Counted from the stretch's first letter, positions 34,229-45,123 are shown. The stretch: 64,000 bases of DNA from Falsiroseomonas sp050563535 (GCF_050563535.1 NZ_JBNXUO010000012.1:1-64000); one strand, 5' to 3'. The notes: generated by a model not told the origin, from the sequence alone. Numbers and translations: made by a program.

Positions 34229-35197
34229 ATGACCCTGTCCCGACGCGCGCTGTCCGGCACGCTCGCGCTGCTTGCCGCGCCGCGCCTGGCCGGCGCGCAG
34301 GACGCTTGGCCGAGCCGGCCCATCCGCCTCGTCGTGCCCTTCATCCCGGGCAGCGCGCCCGACATCAACGCCCGGCAGATCGCCGAGGCGCTCGGCCAGC
34401 GCCTGGGCCAGCCGCTGGTGGTGGAGAACCGCCCCGGCGCCGCCGGCAATATCGGCTTTGCCCATGTCGCCCGGCAGGTGGCGCCGGACGGCCACACCCT
34501 GCTCTGGGCCACCGGATCGCTCAGCGTCAATGCCGCGCTCTATGCCCGCGTGGAGTTCGACCCGCTGGCCGACTTCACCCACATCAACCTGGCCTTCGGC
34601 ATGTCCAACGCGGTGATCGTCCGCGCCGACAGCCCGCTGGCCGACATCGGCGCCCTGGTCGCGCGGCTGCGGGCCGACCCGCGCACTCCCTATGCCTCGG
34701 GCGGCTTCGGCAGCGCGGCGCACCTGACCGTCGCGCTGTTCCTGGCGCGCACGGGGACCGAGGCCGAGCACATCCCCTTCCGCGGCGCGCCGGACATCGT
34801 CAATGCCGTGCGCGCGGGCACGGTCGCCTTCGGTATGCCGCAGTTGCAGGTCGCGCTGCCGCTGATCCGCGCGGGGCAGCTTCGCGCGCTGGCCGTCACC
34901 TCGCGCGAACGCTCGCCGACGCTGCCCGATGTGCCGGCGCTGGCCGAGACCATCCCGGGCTTCGACTACATCAGCTGGATGGGCCTCTGCGGTCCCGCCC
35001 GCCTGCCGCCGGCGGTGGTGGAACGGGTGGACGGCGCGGTGCGCGATGCGCTGGCCGACCCCGCCTTCCGCGCGCGCGTCACCGCCGACGGGACCAGCAT
35101 CATCGGCCTCGGGCCCGCCGCCTTTCGGGACTTCCTGGCGGCCGACCTGGAACGCGGGCGGGAGGTGGTGCGGATCTCCGGCGCCCGCATCGAATAG
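34229..35197 (+). CDS. Bug-family (TctC) periplasmic solute receptor
   Basis: A 322-residue receptor with a twin-arginine-like signal peptide (SRRALSGTLALLAAPRLAGAQ, cut after GA) and the Bug motifs WPSRPIRLVVPFIPGS and VENRPGAAGNIGF. GAGGAGG lies about 8 bases before ATG 34229. As with the receptor at 9663, no tctAB genes are adjacent. The two proteins differ enough to suggest different ligands, and the ligand is not predictable here. Confidence 0.9.
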   Translation: MTLSRRALSGTLALLAAPRLAGAQDAWPSRPIRLVVPFIPGSAPDINARQIAEALGQRLGQPLVVENRPGAAGNIGFAHVARQVAPDGHTLLWATGSLSVNAALYARVEFDPLADFTHINLAFGMSNAVIVRADSPLADIGALVARLRADPRTPYASGGFGSAAHLTVALFLARTGTEAEHIPFRGAPDIVNAVRAGTVAFGMPQLQVALPLIRAGQLRALAVTSRERSPTLPDVPALAETIPGFDYISWMGLCGPARLPPAVVERVDGAVRDALADPAFRARVTADGTSIIGLGPAAFRDFLAADLERGREVVRISGARIE

Positions 35198-35247
35198 CGC
35201 GGCTGCGGCGCGGCGTCGGGGTCCGCGCCGCCGCCGCGATCCGGGCG

Positions 35248-36549
35248 CTACCCGATCAGGAAATCGCCGCCGATCGCGGCCACGGCCTTGCCCTCGAAGG
35301 TCGCGACGAGCAGCCAGCCATTGGCGCCGCCATCGGGGTCCACCCACAGCACGGCCCCGGCGGCGGACTGCGTGAGCCGCGCATGGCCGCTGGCCGACAG
35401 CGCGGCCCAGTCATCCCCCGCGCCCGCGGCGAGCAGGCCGGAGATGTCCACGCGGTCGCCGGCGGCGGCGTCGAAATCGGTGATGCGGTCGCCCCGGTCC
35501 GTGGCGACATTCTCGAAGACGAAGCGGTCCGCGCCCGCGCCGCCCGTCACCCGGTCGGCGCTGCCGCCGCCGACCAGCCGGTCGTCACCCGCGCCGCCAT
35601 CCAGCCGGTCCTGGCCGCTGCCGCCGAGCAGCGTGTCCGCGCCGCCGCCGCCGGTCAGCGTATCCGCCCCGGCCAGCCCGCTCAGCAGGTCGGCGCCGGC
35701 GCCGCCCACCAGCGCGTTGTTGGCCGAGGTGCCGGTCAGCACGAGGTTCGCGGGCGGGGGCGGCGGTGGCGCGCCCGCATCGGCGTCGAGGTCGAGCTTG
35801 ACGTTGGCGCTGCCGATGGTGACCGCCTTCACCACCGGGGAGGCGAGCCCGCCGCCGGAGAAGGTGACCTCGTAGCTGCCGGTGCCGAGCGCCACCTGGT
35901 AGCCGCCGGCGGACCAGCTGCTGGCCGTGGTCACGGCGCCGGTGGCGGTGTTGCGGATAGACAGGCCGACCCCGCCCAGCCCCTCGCCGGGGTCGTAGAA
36001 GCGGTCGCCGTCGCGGTCGTCGAAGGTGACGCCGGTGAGGAAGACGGCGCTGCCGGACTTGGCGAAGGCCTCCGTCACGTCGGTCACCGTCCCGCCCTTG
36101 TACTCGCCCTGGGCGAGGCCGAGCCCGGTCTCCCGGAAGCTGGCGTTCAGGATGTTCTTGCGGTGGCCGGCGCTTTCGAACAGCTGCTCATGCAGCAGTT
36201 CCACCGTGCCGGCGGTGATGGTGCCGGAGCGGAGCGCGATGTTCTCGCCCCAGGTCCAGGATCCGCTGAACACGTAGCCCGCCGCCGCCATGCGGTCGCC
36301 CGGCGAGGAGCCGCCCGCGCCGGTGTGGGAGAAGGTGTCGGTCGCCAGGATCCAGTCGCTGTGGGCGCGCGCCGCGTCGATCAGCAGCGGGTTGAAGGCG
36401 AGCGGCGCCTTCGCGGTGGCGGAGATGGTGCCGGCCGCCAGCCCGTCATTCAGCCCGATGCCGAAGCGCGCGGCTTCCCCCGCCGGGTCCAGCCGGGCGC
36501 GGTTCACCAGTTCCAGCAGGTACTGTTCGAAGGCGGTGGGTTCGGCCAT
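35248..36549 (-). CDS. CAP-domain protein with RTX calcium-binding repeats
   Basis: The 433-residue protein has three parts. Residues 1-150 form a CAP/SCP domain with the usual cavity residues His75 (FSHTG), Glu102 (WGENIA) and His129 (AGHRKNIL). Residues 172-235 resemble an SdrD-B-like domain (FDDRDGDRFYDPGEG). A Pro-rich hinge follows, and residues 282-345 hold about seven GGxGxDxLx RTX repeats. The end is a C-terminal secretion-type region. There is no signal peptide, so type I secretion is expected. CAP domains in bacteria are found in proteins acting at the cell surface. GGAGA lies 7-11 bases before the ATG. Confidence 0.9.
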   Translation of the reverse strand: MAEPTAFEQYLLELVNRARLDPAGEAARFGIGLNDGLAAGTISATAKAPLAFNPLLIDAARAHSDWILATDTFSHTGAGGSSPGDRMAAAGYVFSGSWTWGENIALRSGTITAGTVELLHEQLFESAGHRKNILNASFRETGLGLAQGEYKGGTVTDVTEAFAKSGSAVFLTGVTFDDRDGDRFYDPGEGLGGVGLSIRNTATGAVTTASSWSAGGYQVALGTGSYEVTFSGGGLASPVVKAVTIGSANVKLDLDADAGAPPPPPPANLVLTGTSANNALVGGAGADLLSGLAGADTLTGGGGADTLLGGSGQDRLDGGAGDDRLVGGGSADRVTGGAGADRFVFENVATDRGDRITDFDAAAGDRVDISGLLAAGAGDDWAALSASGHARLTQSAAGAVLWVDPDGGANGWLLVATFEGKAVAAIGGDFLIG

Positions 36550-36639
36550 GCGCTGTCTCCGCTACGGCAGGACATGCCCGCCATGGTTGCAGAGATCAGG
36601 GCTAGCGCGCGCTTTGGTGGCGTGTCGAGTCGTGTTCCG

Positions 36640-37302
36640 TCACCCGAACACCTCGGACCAGGCGGCCATCAGGGCGCTGTCGGCTTCCTCCATCGTCGCG
36701 GGGATGCCGAGCCGGTGGAGGCTGGTCACGCCATGGTCCTGCACGCCGCAGGGGACGATGCCGCCGAAATGCCCCAGGTCGGGGTCCACGTTCAGCGCCA
36801 CCCCGTGCCAGCTCACCCAGCGCGTGACGCGGACGCCGAGCGCGCCGATCTTGTCCTCGGTCCCCCGCGTGCGGTCCACCACCCAGATGCCGACCCGCCC
36901 CTCCCGCCGCTCGCCGCGGATGGCGAAGCGGTCGAGCGCGCGGATCAGCCATTCCTCCAGCCCGTGGACGAAGGCGCGCACGTCCCGCGCGCGGACCGTG
37001 CCATGGTCCCGCGTCAGGTCGAGCATGACGTAGCCGGTGCGCTGGCCGGGCCCGTGATAGGTCCACTGCCCGCCGCGCCCCGCCTTCACCGCGGGGAACC
37101 GGTGTTCCAGCAGGTCCTCGGGCCGGGCGGAGGTGCCGGCGGTGTAGGTGGGCTCGTGCTCCACCAGCCACACCGCCTCGGCCTCCGTGCCGGCGCGGAT
37201 GGCGGCGACCCGCGCCTCCATGGCCGCGACCGCGGGTTCATAGGGGGTGCGGCCGGGCAGGACGATCCATTCGGGCGGGGGTGTTGTCGGGGGCGCTGTC
37301 AT
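36640..37302 (-). CDS. lipB: Octanoyltransferase LipB
   Basis: The 220-residue enzyme moves octanoyl groups from acyl carrier protein to lipoyl domains. Family signatures are RGGQWTYHGPGQRTGY (residues 76-91), KIGALGVRVTRWVSWHG with the catalytic lysine, and FGGIVPCGV with the catalytic cysteine. It precedes the RTX gene by about 90 bp on the same strand, without evidence of a functional link. It is divergent from tRNA-Leu. Confidence 0.95.
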   Translation of the reverse strand: MTAPPTTPPPEWIVLPGRTPYEPAVAAMEARVAAIRAGTEAEAVWLVEHEPTYTAGTSARPEDLLEHRFPAVKAGRGGQWTYHGPGQRTGYVMLDLTRDHGTVRARDVRAFVHGLEEWLIRALDRFAIRGERREGRVGIWVVDRTRGTEDKIGALGVRVTRWVSWHGVALNVDPDLGHFGGIVPCGVQDHGVTSLHRLGIPATMEEADSALMAAWSEVFG

Positions 37303-37331
37303 GGCTTATACGCGCGCCCTCTACCGGCTTT

Positions 37332-37414
37332 GCGGTCGTGGCGGAATGGTAGACGCGCCAGCTTGAGGTGCTGGTGGGGGAAACCCCGTGGAAGTTCGAA
37401 TCTTCTCGACCGCA
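37332..37414 (+). tRNA. tRNA-Leu (GAG)
   Basis: An 83-base cloverleaf. The acceptor stem GCGGTCG pairs with CGACCGC, the anticodon stem CCAGC pairs with GCTGG around the loop TTGAGGT, and the long variable arm (GGGGGAAACCCC) marks a class II tRNA. The T arm reads GAAGTTCGAATCTTC. The discriminator base is A and CCA is not encoded. A run of TTTT follows directly. Confidence 0.95.
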
Positions 37415-37454
37415 TTTTCCGCCTGCCGGCGCGGGTCGCCGTTCCCCGCCGCCG

Positions 37455-38006
37455 CTACCAGGTGATCATCCCGAACTGTTCGAGGCAGGTCGTGTCCGTC
37501 ACGTCGCGGTGCGTCCTGCCGTCCCGGATGGCTGTCACGGTCGAGACCGAGACGCCGAAGCAGATCGCGACATAACGCGGCGCATCGCCGTCCCGCAGCG
37601 CCGCCTTGATGCGGCAGACGCGCTCCGGCGTCAGCCGGCCCGGCATCCTCCCGTGCCACTTGCGGTCCTGCGTGTTCCGGCTGCGGCTCCCATAGTCGAG
37701 GTTGCCGGCGCGGTTGTCGGCGGGATCGCCGTTCAGGTGGCGGATCTCCGCCCCCTTCCAGGGCCGCGGCCCATGGAAGGCCAGCGCCACGAGTTCATGC
37801 ACGTAGCGCTGCTCCGTCCGGCCCACCATGACCACCAGATGCCCGGAGGCGCGCCGGCCCGGGCGCAGCACCCGCCCTCTCACGCGTCGCCAGGCCAGGG
37901 CGCGGCCCGTCCAGACATCCCGGTCGCAGGACCTGATCCGCCCGAGGCTGCTCGCCTCGTAGCGGCCCTCGAGGCCCGGTATCTCCCGCCATTCCTCGCC
38001 GTCCAT
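37455..38006 (-). CDS. HNH endonuclease with NUMOD4 domain
   Basis: A 183-residue protein with an N-terminal NUMOD4 motif (EWREIPGLEGRYEASSLGRI, residues 4-23), an HNH core (VHELVALAFHG, then IRHLNGDPADNRAGNL) and a C-terminal helix-turn-helix-like region (GVSVSTVTAIRDGRTHRDV). This is the layout of phage-type homing endonucleases. GGGGTGA lies just before ATG 38006. It ends 40 bp past the 3' end of tRNA-Leu on the opposite strand, with no integrase nearby and no second copy of the tRNA end seen within the next 700 bp. Confidence 0.85.
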   Translation of the reverse strand: MDGEEWREIPGLEGRYEASSLGRIRSCDRDVWTGRALAWRRVRGRVLRPGRRASGHLVVMVGRTEQRYVHELVALAFHGPRPWKGAEIRHLNGDPADNRAGNLDYGSRSRNTQDRKWHGRMPGRLTPERVCRIKAALRDGDAPRYVAICFGVSVSTVTAIRDGRTHRDVTDTTCLEQFGMITW

Positions 38007-38027
38007 GCTCACCCCCCGCCCGGTCAG

Positions 38028-38046
38028 TAGCCGAGCGACTCGGCTA
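38028..38046. promoter_or_regulatory. Inverted repeat between divergent genes
   Basis: TAGCCGAG (38028-38035) and CTCGGCTA (38039-38046) form a perfect 8-bp inverted repeat around CGA. It lies in the 57-bp gap between the HNH gene and the malic enzyme gene, 18 bp before the maeB start. It may be an operator or part of the malic enzyme leader. Confidence 0.35.
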
Positions 38047-38063
38047 GGCGCTATCCTCCGGCG

Positions 38064-40337
<2,274 letters not shown>

Positions 40338-40390
40338 CGGGCGCGCGGCGGGGGCTTCCCCGCATCCCGCCGCATGCCCATCTTGGCTGC

Positions 40391-41095
40391 ATGACCAACC
40401 TGCCGGACAAGCCCGGCTCCGCCGCGGTGGCCGCCTTCCTGACGAAGGTGGCGGCCATGCCCGCCGTGACGCCGGCCTCCGGCCGGCCGGGCCGGCTGAT
40501 CTTCGCGGTCGACGCCACCGCCTCGCGCCAGCCCACCTGGGACCGCGCCTGCCAGCTGCAGGGCGAGATGTTCATGGCGGTGCGCGACATCGGCGGGCTG
40601 GCCGTCAGCCTCGCCTACTACCGCGGCTTCGGGGAATTCGCGGCGACGCCGTTCCTGACCTCGGCCGAGGAGCTGGCGCGGCGGATGACGGGGGTCACCT
40701 GCCTCGGCGGGCAGACGCAGATCCTGCGGACGCTGCAGCACGCGCTGGCCGAGACCCGGCGGGAGAAGGTGAACGCCGTCATCCTCATCGGCGACGCGGT
40801 GGAGGAGGATGTGGACCCGATCTGCCATGTGGCGGGCGAGCTCGGCCTGCGCGGCACGCCGGTCTTCGTCTTCCAGGAAGGCGGCCACCCGGTCGCGGCC
40901 AACGCCTTCGCGCAGGTGGCGAAGCTGTCGGGCGGCGCGCATGCGGGTTTCGACGCGTCCAGCGCCTCCGCCCTGCGGGACCTGCTGCGCGCGGTGGCGA
41001 CCTTCGCCGCGGGCGGGCGGCGGGCGCTGCTGCGGCTCACCGGCGGCGCGGCGCGGCACATCGCCGGCCAGCTTCCCGCGCCGCGGGGGGGCTGA
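40391..41095 (+). CDS. VWA-like domain protein
   Basis: The 234-residue protein has a von Willebrand A-like fold with a MIDAS-type metal site DATAS (residues 41-45), and later aspartates in LIGDAVEED. It has no signal peptide or membrane segment. VWA proteins in bacteria often assist complex assembly with a partner. Here the partner may be the J-domain protein that begins three bases after the stop. The closest neighbours upstream and downstream do not suggest a pathway. Confidence 0.8.
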   Translation: MTNLPDKPGSAAVAAFLTKVAAMPAVTPASGRPGRLIFAVDATASRQPTWDRACQLQGEMFMAVRDIGGLAVSLAYYRGFGEFAATPFLTSAEELARRMTGVTCLGGQTQILRTLQHALAETRREKVNAVILIGDAVEEDVDPICHVAGELGLRGTPVFVFQEGGHPVAANAFAQVAKLSGGAHAGFDASSASALRDLLRAVATFAAGGRRALLRLTGGAARHIAGQLPAPRGG

Positions 41096-41098
41096 CGC

Positions 41099-41803
41099 TT
41101 GGCCTGGATCGCGCTGGGCCTGCTGGCCCTGGTCCTCGTGCTCGGCCTGTTGCGGGTCTTCGCCGATGCGAAGCCGGCGCAGGTGCGCTCGGCGCTCGTC
41201 TGGGGCGGCGGGGTGGTGGGCGTCGGGCTGGTGGGGCTGCTGCTGGCCAGCGGGCGCGGGCCGCAGGCCTTCTGGGCGCTCGCGCTGCTCGGGCCGATGG
41301 CGTGGCGGTCCTGGCAGCGGATGCGCGCCGCCCGCACCTTCGCGCGCGGCGGCGCGGCCAGCCCCGGCGGGGCGAGCGATGTCGAGACCGCCTCCCTCGC
41401 CATGGCGCTCGACCACGACAGCGGGCGGATGACGGGGCGGGTGAAGCGCGGCCGCTTCGCGGGGCGGGACCTGGCCGATCTCGACCTGCCGCAGCTGCTG
41501 GAGCTGATGGCGGAGCTGGCGGCCGAGGACCCGGACAGCGCCCCCCTGCTGGAAGCCTGGCTGGACCGCGCCTTCCCGGACTGGCGCGACGCCGCGGCGC
41601 AGGCGCACCCGCCCGGCGCCGCGCCGGGGCGGATGACGCGGCAGGACGCGCTGGCCGTGCTCGGCCTGGCCGAGGGCGCGACGGAGGCCGAGATCCGCGG
41701 CGCCCATCGCCGGCTGATGATGGCCGCCCACCCCGACATGGGCGGGTCCGACTGGCTCGCCGCCCGGTTGAACGAGGCGCGGGATACCCTGCTCGGGGCG
41801 TGA
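41099..41803 (+). CDS. Membrane-anchored J-domain protein
   Basis: A 234-residue protein with hydrophobic segments at about residues 1-20, 28-50 and 58-72, then a cytoplasmic region (residues 90-180) and a C-terminal J domain (ALAVLGLAEGATEAEIRGAH, then HPD at 211-213). The topology is like Tim14/Pam18. It should recruit and stimulate a DnaK-type chaperone at the membrane. TTG 41099 is the start because the first membrane helix begins at once and G-rich sequence precedes it. The VWA gene ends three bases earlier. Confidence 0.8.
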   Translation: MAWIALGLLALVLVLGLLRVFADAKPAQVRSALVWGGGVVGVGLVGLLLASGRGPQAFWALALLGPMAWRSWQRMRAARTFARGGAASPGGASDVETASLAMALDHDSGRMTGRVKRGRFAGRDLADLDLPQLLELMAELAAEDPDSAPLLEAWLDRAFPDWRDAAAQAHPPGAAPGRMTRQDALAVLGLAEGATEAEIRGAHRRLMMAAHPDMGGSDWLAARLNEARDTLLGA

Positions 41804-41873
41804 GGATGTGGACGCCCGGCGCCCGGCGTGGCACTCCTCGCGGCAACCACCGCCAGAGGGAACACCCCGCCCC

Positions 41874-42743
41874 GTGCCCAAGCCTCTCCGCAAGGCCGTG
41901 CTGCCCGTCGCCGGTCTCGGCACCCGCTTCCTGCCGGCCACCAAGCAGATGGCCAAGGAAATGCTGCCCGTCGTGGACAAGCCGCTGATCCACTACGCGG
42001 TGGAGGAGGCGCGCGCCGCGGGGATCGAGGAGTTCTGCTTCGTCACCGGCCGCGGCAAGACGATGCTGGTGGACCAGTTCGACGTCGCCTTCGAGCTGGA
42101 GCGCACCCTGACCGAGCGCGGCAAGCAGAAGGAGCTCGACATGCTCCATGCGCAGGCGCTGCCGCCGGGCTCCATCATCTCGACCCGCCAGCAGGTGCCG
42201 CTCGGTCTCGGCCACGCCATCTGGTGCGCGCGCGCCTTCATCGGCGACGACCCCTTCGCCATCCTGCTGCCCGACGACCTGATGCTGTGCGACGTGTCCT
42301 GCACGAAGCAGCTGGCCGACGCCTACATGGCGACGGGCGGCAACGTCGTCGCGATCGAGGAGGTGCCGAAGGAGCGCGTCTCCTCCTACGGCGTCATCGC
42401 GCCGGGCGCGACGAAGGGCAACCTGGTGGAGGTGACCGGCCTGGTGGAGAAGCCGCCTGTCGAGAAGGCGCCCTCCAACCTCACCGTCATCGGCCGCTAC
42501 GTGCTGATGCCGGAGGTGATCGGCCACCTGTCGAAGTTCGAGAAGGGCGCGGGCGGCGAGATCCAGCTGACCGACAGCATGGCGAAGCTGATCGGCAGCC
42601 AGCCCTTCCACGGCGTCCGCTACGAGGGCCGGCGCTTCGACTGCGGCGACAAGGCCGGCTACCTGGAGGCGCAGGTCGCCTTCGCGCTGGCGCGCGACGA
42701 CATGGCGCCCGCCATGCGCCGCATCCTCCAGAAGTATTCCTGA
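41874..42743 (+). CDS. galU: UTP-glucose-1-phosphate uridylyltransferase
   Basis: The 289-residue nucleotidyltransferase makes UDP-glucose. Family signatures are KAVLPVAGLGTRFLPATK (residues 6-23), PVVDKPLIHY, PDDLMLCD and EKP in LVEKPPVEK. The C-terminal FDCGDKAGYLEA is also typical. GTG 41874 is preferred because it gives the GalU N-terminus; upstream in-frame codons would run into the J-protein stop region. It stands directly before a phosphohexomutase, forming a sugar-nucleotide supply pair. Confidence 0.94.
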   Translation: MPKPLRKAVLPVAGLGTRFLPATKQMAKEMLPVVDKPLIHYAVEEARAAGIEEFCFVTGRGKTMLVDQFDVAFELERTLTERGKQKELDMLHAQALPPGSIISTRQQVPLGLGHAIWCARAFIGDDPFAILLPDDLMLCDVSCTKQLADAYMATGGNVVAIEEVPKERVSSYGVIAPGATKGNLVEVTGLVEKPPVEKAPSNLTVIGRYVLMPEVIGHLSKFEKGAGGEIQLTDSMAKLIGSQPFHGVRYEGRRFDCGDKAGYLEAQVAFALARDDMAPAMRRILQKYS

Positions 42744-42766
42744 CGCCGGACGGGACCGACCAGCCG

Positions 42767-44179
42767 ATGACCGCCTTCAACCACCGCTTCGACCCGACCA
42801 GCCTGCGCGAATACGACATCCGCGGCATCGTCGGGCAGACGCTGCGCCCCGAGGACGCCTTCGCGATCGGCCGCTGCTTCGGCTCGGTCGTCTCGCGCGG
42901 GGGCGGGAAGAAGGTGGCGGTCGGCTATGACGGCCGCCTCTCCTCGCCGGAGATGGAGGCGCAGTTGGTGGCCGGCCTGCGCGGCTGCGGGCTGGAGGTG
43001 GCGCGGATCGGCTGCGGGCCGACGCCGATGCTCTACTACGCCGCCCATGCCCTGTCGGCCGACGGCGCGATCATGGTGACGGGCAGCCACAACCCGCCAG
43101 ACTACAACGGCTTCAAGATGATGCTCGGCAGGAAGCCCTTCTACGGCGCGCAGATCCAGGAGATCGGGCGCATGGCGGCGGAAGGCGACGTGGTGCCGGG
43201 CGCCGTCGGCACCGACCACCAGGTCGACATCTCGGACGACTACGTGGCCCGCGTGCTGCAGGACTGGGACGGCGGCGACCGCGCGCTGAAGGTGGTGTGG
43301 GACCCGGGCAACGGCTCCTCGGCCGAGGTGGTGAAGAAGATCACCCGGAAGCTGCCGGGCACGCATTACCTGCTGAACGCGACGATCGACGGCACCTTCC
43401 CCGCCCACCACCCCGACCCGACCGTGCCGAAGAACCTGGAACAGCTGATCGCGGAGGTCGCGCGCGAAGGCGCCGATCTCGGCATCGCCTTCGACGGCGA
43501 CGGCGACCGCATCGGCGTGGTGGACGACCAGGGCCACATCCTGTTCGGCGACCAGCTCCTCGTGGTCCTCGCGCGCGACGTGCTGAAGGCGAACCCGGGC
43601 GGCACCATCATCGCCGACGTCAAGGCGTCCCAGGTGCTGTTCGACGAGGTGGCGAAGGCCGGCGGGGTGCCGCTGATGTGGAAGACGGGCCATTCGCTCA
43701 TCAAGGCGAAGATGGCCGAGACCGGCAGCCCACTTGCCGGCGAGATGTCGGGCCACATCTTCTTCGCCGACAAGTGGTACGGCTTCGACGACGCACCCTA
43801 TTCCGCCGTCCGCCTGCTCGGCATCGTGGCGCGGATGCAGGGGAAGCTGTCCTCGGTGCGCGCCGCGCTGCCGCAGGTCATCAACACGCCCGAACTGCGC
43901 TTCGACTGCGCCGACACCCGCAAGTTCGAGGTGATCCGCGAGGTGAAGGGGCGCCTGGCCGCCGAGGGCGCGAAGGTGCAGGACGTGGACGGCGTGCGGG
44001 TGCTGACCGAGGATGGGTGGTGGCTGCTGCGCGCCTCCAACACCCAGGCGGTGCTGGTCGCTCGGGCCGAGGCGTCGAGCGAGGCGGGGCTGGACCGGCT
44101 GAAGGCGGGCATCGCGCGGCAGCTTCAGGCGTCCGGCCTGGCGGCGCCGGATTTCAGCGGCGCCAACGCCGGGCATTGA
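42767..44179 (+). CDS. Phosphomannomutase/phosphoglucomutase
   Basis: The 470-residue alpha-D-phosphohexomutase has the catalytic serine loop VTGSHNPPDYNGFK, the metal-binding loop DGDGDRIG, the sugar-specificity loop GEMSGH and the phosphate site RASNTQ. It interconverts hexose 1- and 6-phosphates, making glucose-1-phosphate for GalU or mannose-1-phosphate for GDP-mannose. It resembles AlgC/ManB. Its stop overlaps the TTG of the next gene by three bases. Confidence 0.93.
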   Translation: MTAFNHRFDPTSLREYDIRGIVGQTLRPEDAFAIGRCFGSVVSRGGGKKVAVGYDGRLSSPEMEAQLVAGLRGCGLEVARIGCGPTPMLYYAAHALSADGAIMVTGSHNPPDYNGFKMMLGRKPFYGAQIQEIGRMAAEGDVVPGAVGTDHQVDISDDYVARVLQDWDGGDRALKVVWDPGNGSSAEVVKKITRKLPGTHYLLNATIDGTFPAHHPDPTVPKNLEQLIAEVAREGADLGIAFDGDGDRIGVVDDQGHILFGDQLLVVLARDVLKANPGGTIIADVKASQVLFDEVAKAGGVPLMWKTGHSLIKAKMAETGSPLAGEMSGHIFFADKWYGFDDAPYSAVRLLGIVARMQGKLSSVRAALPQVINTPELRFDCADTRKFEVIREVKGRLAAEGAKVQDVDGVRVLTEDGWWLLRASNTQAVLVARAEASSEAGLDRLKAGIARQLQASGLAAPDFSGANAGH

Positions 44180-44535
44180 CCGGGGCGCGCGCCCTGCGCG
44201 TCTTCCTCTACGGCACGCTGCTCGACCCGCGCGTGTTCCGCCGCATGGCGGGCGCGCTGCGGCCGCTGCGGGGCGCGCTGCCCGCCCGCCTGCCCGGCCA
44301 TTGCCGCGTCGCCCTGCGGGGCACGCCCTATCCCACGCTGCTGCGCGGGGCGGGGGAGGTGGGCGGGCTCCTCGTCACGCTGCCGCCGGCGCCATTCGCG
44401 CGGCTTGCCGCCTATGAGGGGGCGTCCTACCGGCTGGTGCCGGTGCGCGTGCTGACGGCGCGCGGGCCGCGCCGGGCGCGGGCCTGGGCCGCGGCGCCCT
44501 GGCGGGCCGATCCCGCGCAGGGCTGGCCCGCGTGA
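44176..44535 (+). CDS. Gamma-glutamylcyclotransferase-like protein
   Basis: A 119-residue protein with the GGCT-like fold motif VFLYGTLLDPRVF near the N-terminus and AAYEGASYRLVPV, whose Glu fits the catalytic glutamate. Such proteins cleave gamma-glutamyl amines, but small AIG2-like members are poorly known. It starts at TTG 44176, overlapping the hexomutase stop, and probably depends on coupling. Confidence 0.8.
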   Translation: MTGARALRVFLYGTLLDPRVFRRMAGALRPLRGALPARLPGHCRVALRGTPYPTLLRGAGEVGGLLVTLPPAPFARLAAYEGASYRLVPVRVLTARGPRRARAWAAAPWRADPAQGWPA

Positions 44536-44647
44536 TCTGCGCCCGCCGCATGCAGCACGCGGGAATGTGAGCGGCGCGTTTCGCGCGCGAAGCGTTAGAT
44601 CGGTGTAAGCCCGCGAGGATGTGAGGGTGGCAACGGGAGTTCCGGGG

Positions 44648-45013
44648 ATGGGGCGCGACATGCGCAGGGTGCTGGTTGTCGAGGATGAGGCGCTGGTCGC
44701 CATGCTCGTGGAGGACGCGCTGCTCGATGCCGGCTTCGGCGTCATCGGTCCCGCCGCGACGGTGGAGGAGGCGCTCGCCCTGCTCGGGCGGGAGAAGCCG
44801 GATGCCGTGGTGCTGGACCTGAACCTGGCGGGGGAGACGTCGACGCCGGTGGCGGATGCGCTGGCGGCGCGGGGCATTCCCTATGTGATCGCCACCGGCT
44901 ATGGCGCCTCCGGCCTGCCGGCCGGGCACCAGCATGCGATGGTGCTGGCCAAGCCCTACGACCCGAACGAGCTGACGACGATGCTCGGCCGGCTCTGCGC
45001 CCAGGCGGCGTAG
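44648..45013 (+). CDS. Single-domain response regulator
   Basis: A 121-residue receiver domain. The acidic pocket is VVEDEAL, the phosphorylation site is in VVLDLNLAG, and the switch residues are in IATGYG and LAKPYDP. No output domain is present. ATG 44648 is chosen, with GGGAG 8 bases upstream; longer GTG starts at 44621 exist. The receiver resembles those paired with HWE or HisKA_2 kinases. No cognate kinase is adjacent; the nearest kinase gene lies about 1.5 kb downstream on the other strand. Confidence 0.88.
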   Translation: MGRDMRRVLVVEDEALVAMLVEDALLDAGFGVIGPAATVEEALALLGREKPDAVVLDLNLAGETSTPVADALAARGIPYVIATGYGASGLPAGHQHAMVLAKPYDPNELTTMLGRLCAQAA

Positions 45014-45066
45014 TCCGGCACGCCCCGGCGGATGCCGGCGCCCGGCGCATGAGGGCACAAGAAATA

Positions 45067-45101
45067 CATGCGATCGGTCGAAGCATTCGACCGATCGCAT
45101 G
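45067..45101. terminator. 16-bp perfect hairpin between convergent genes
   Basis: Bases 45067-45082 pair perfectly with 45086-45101 around the loop GCA. The stem has long AT- and GC-mixed sequence (ATGCGATCGGTCGAA and its complement), unlike ordinary GC-only hairpins nearby. It lies between the response regulator and hemN genes, which run toward each other, so it may terminate both. No T-run is present. It could also be a protein-binding site. Confidence 0.5.
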
Positions 45102-45123
45102 ACGCCGCCGGGCGGGCGGGGCG

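Noticed and set aside
36602..37171. Alternative minus-strand frame inside lipB
   Set aside because: It is Arg/Ala-rich frame-shifted reading; the lipB frame has all catalytic motifs.
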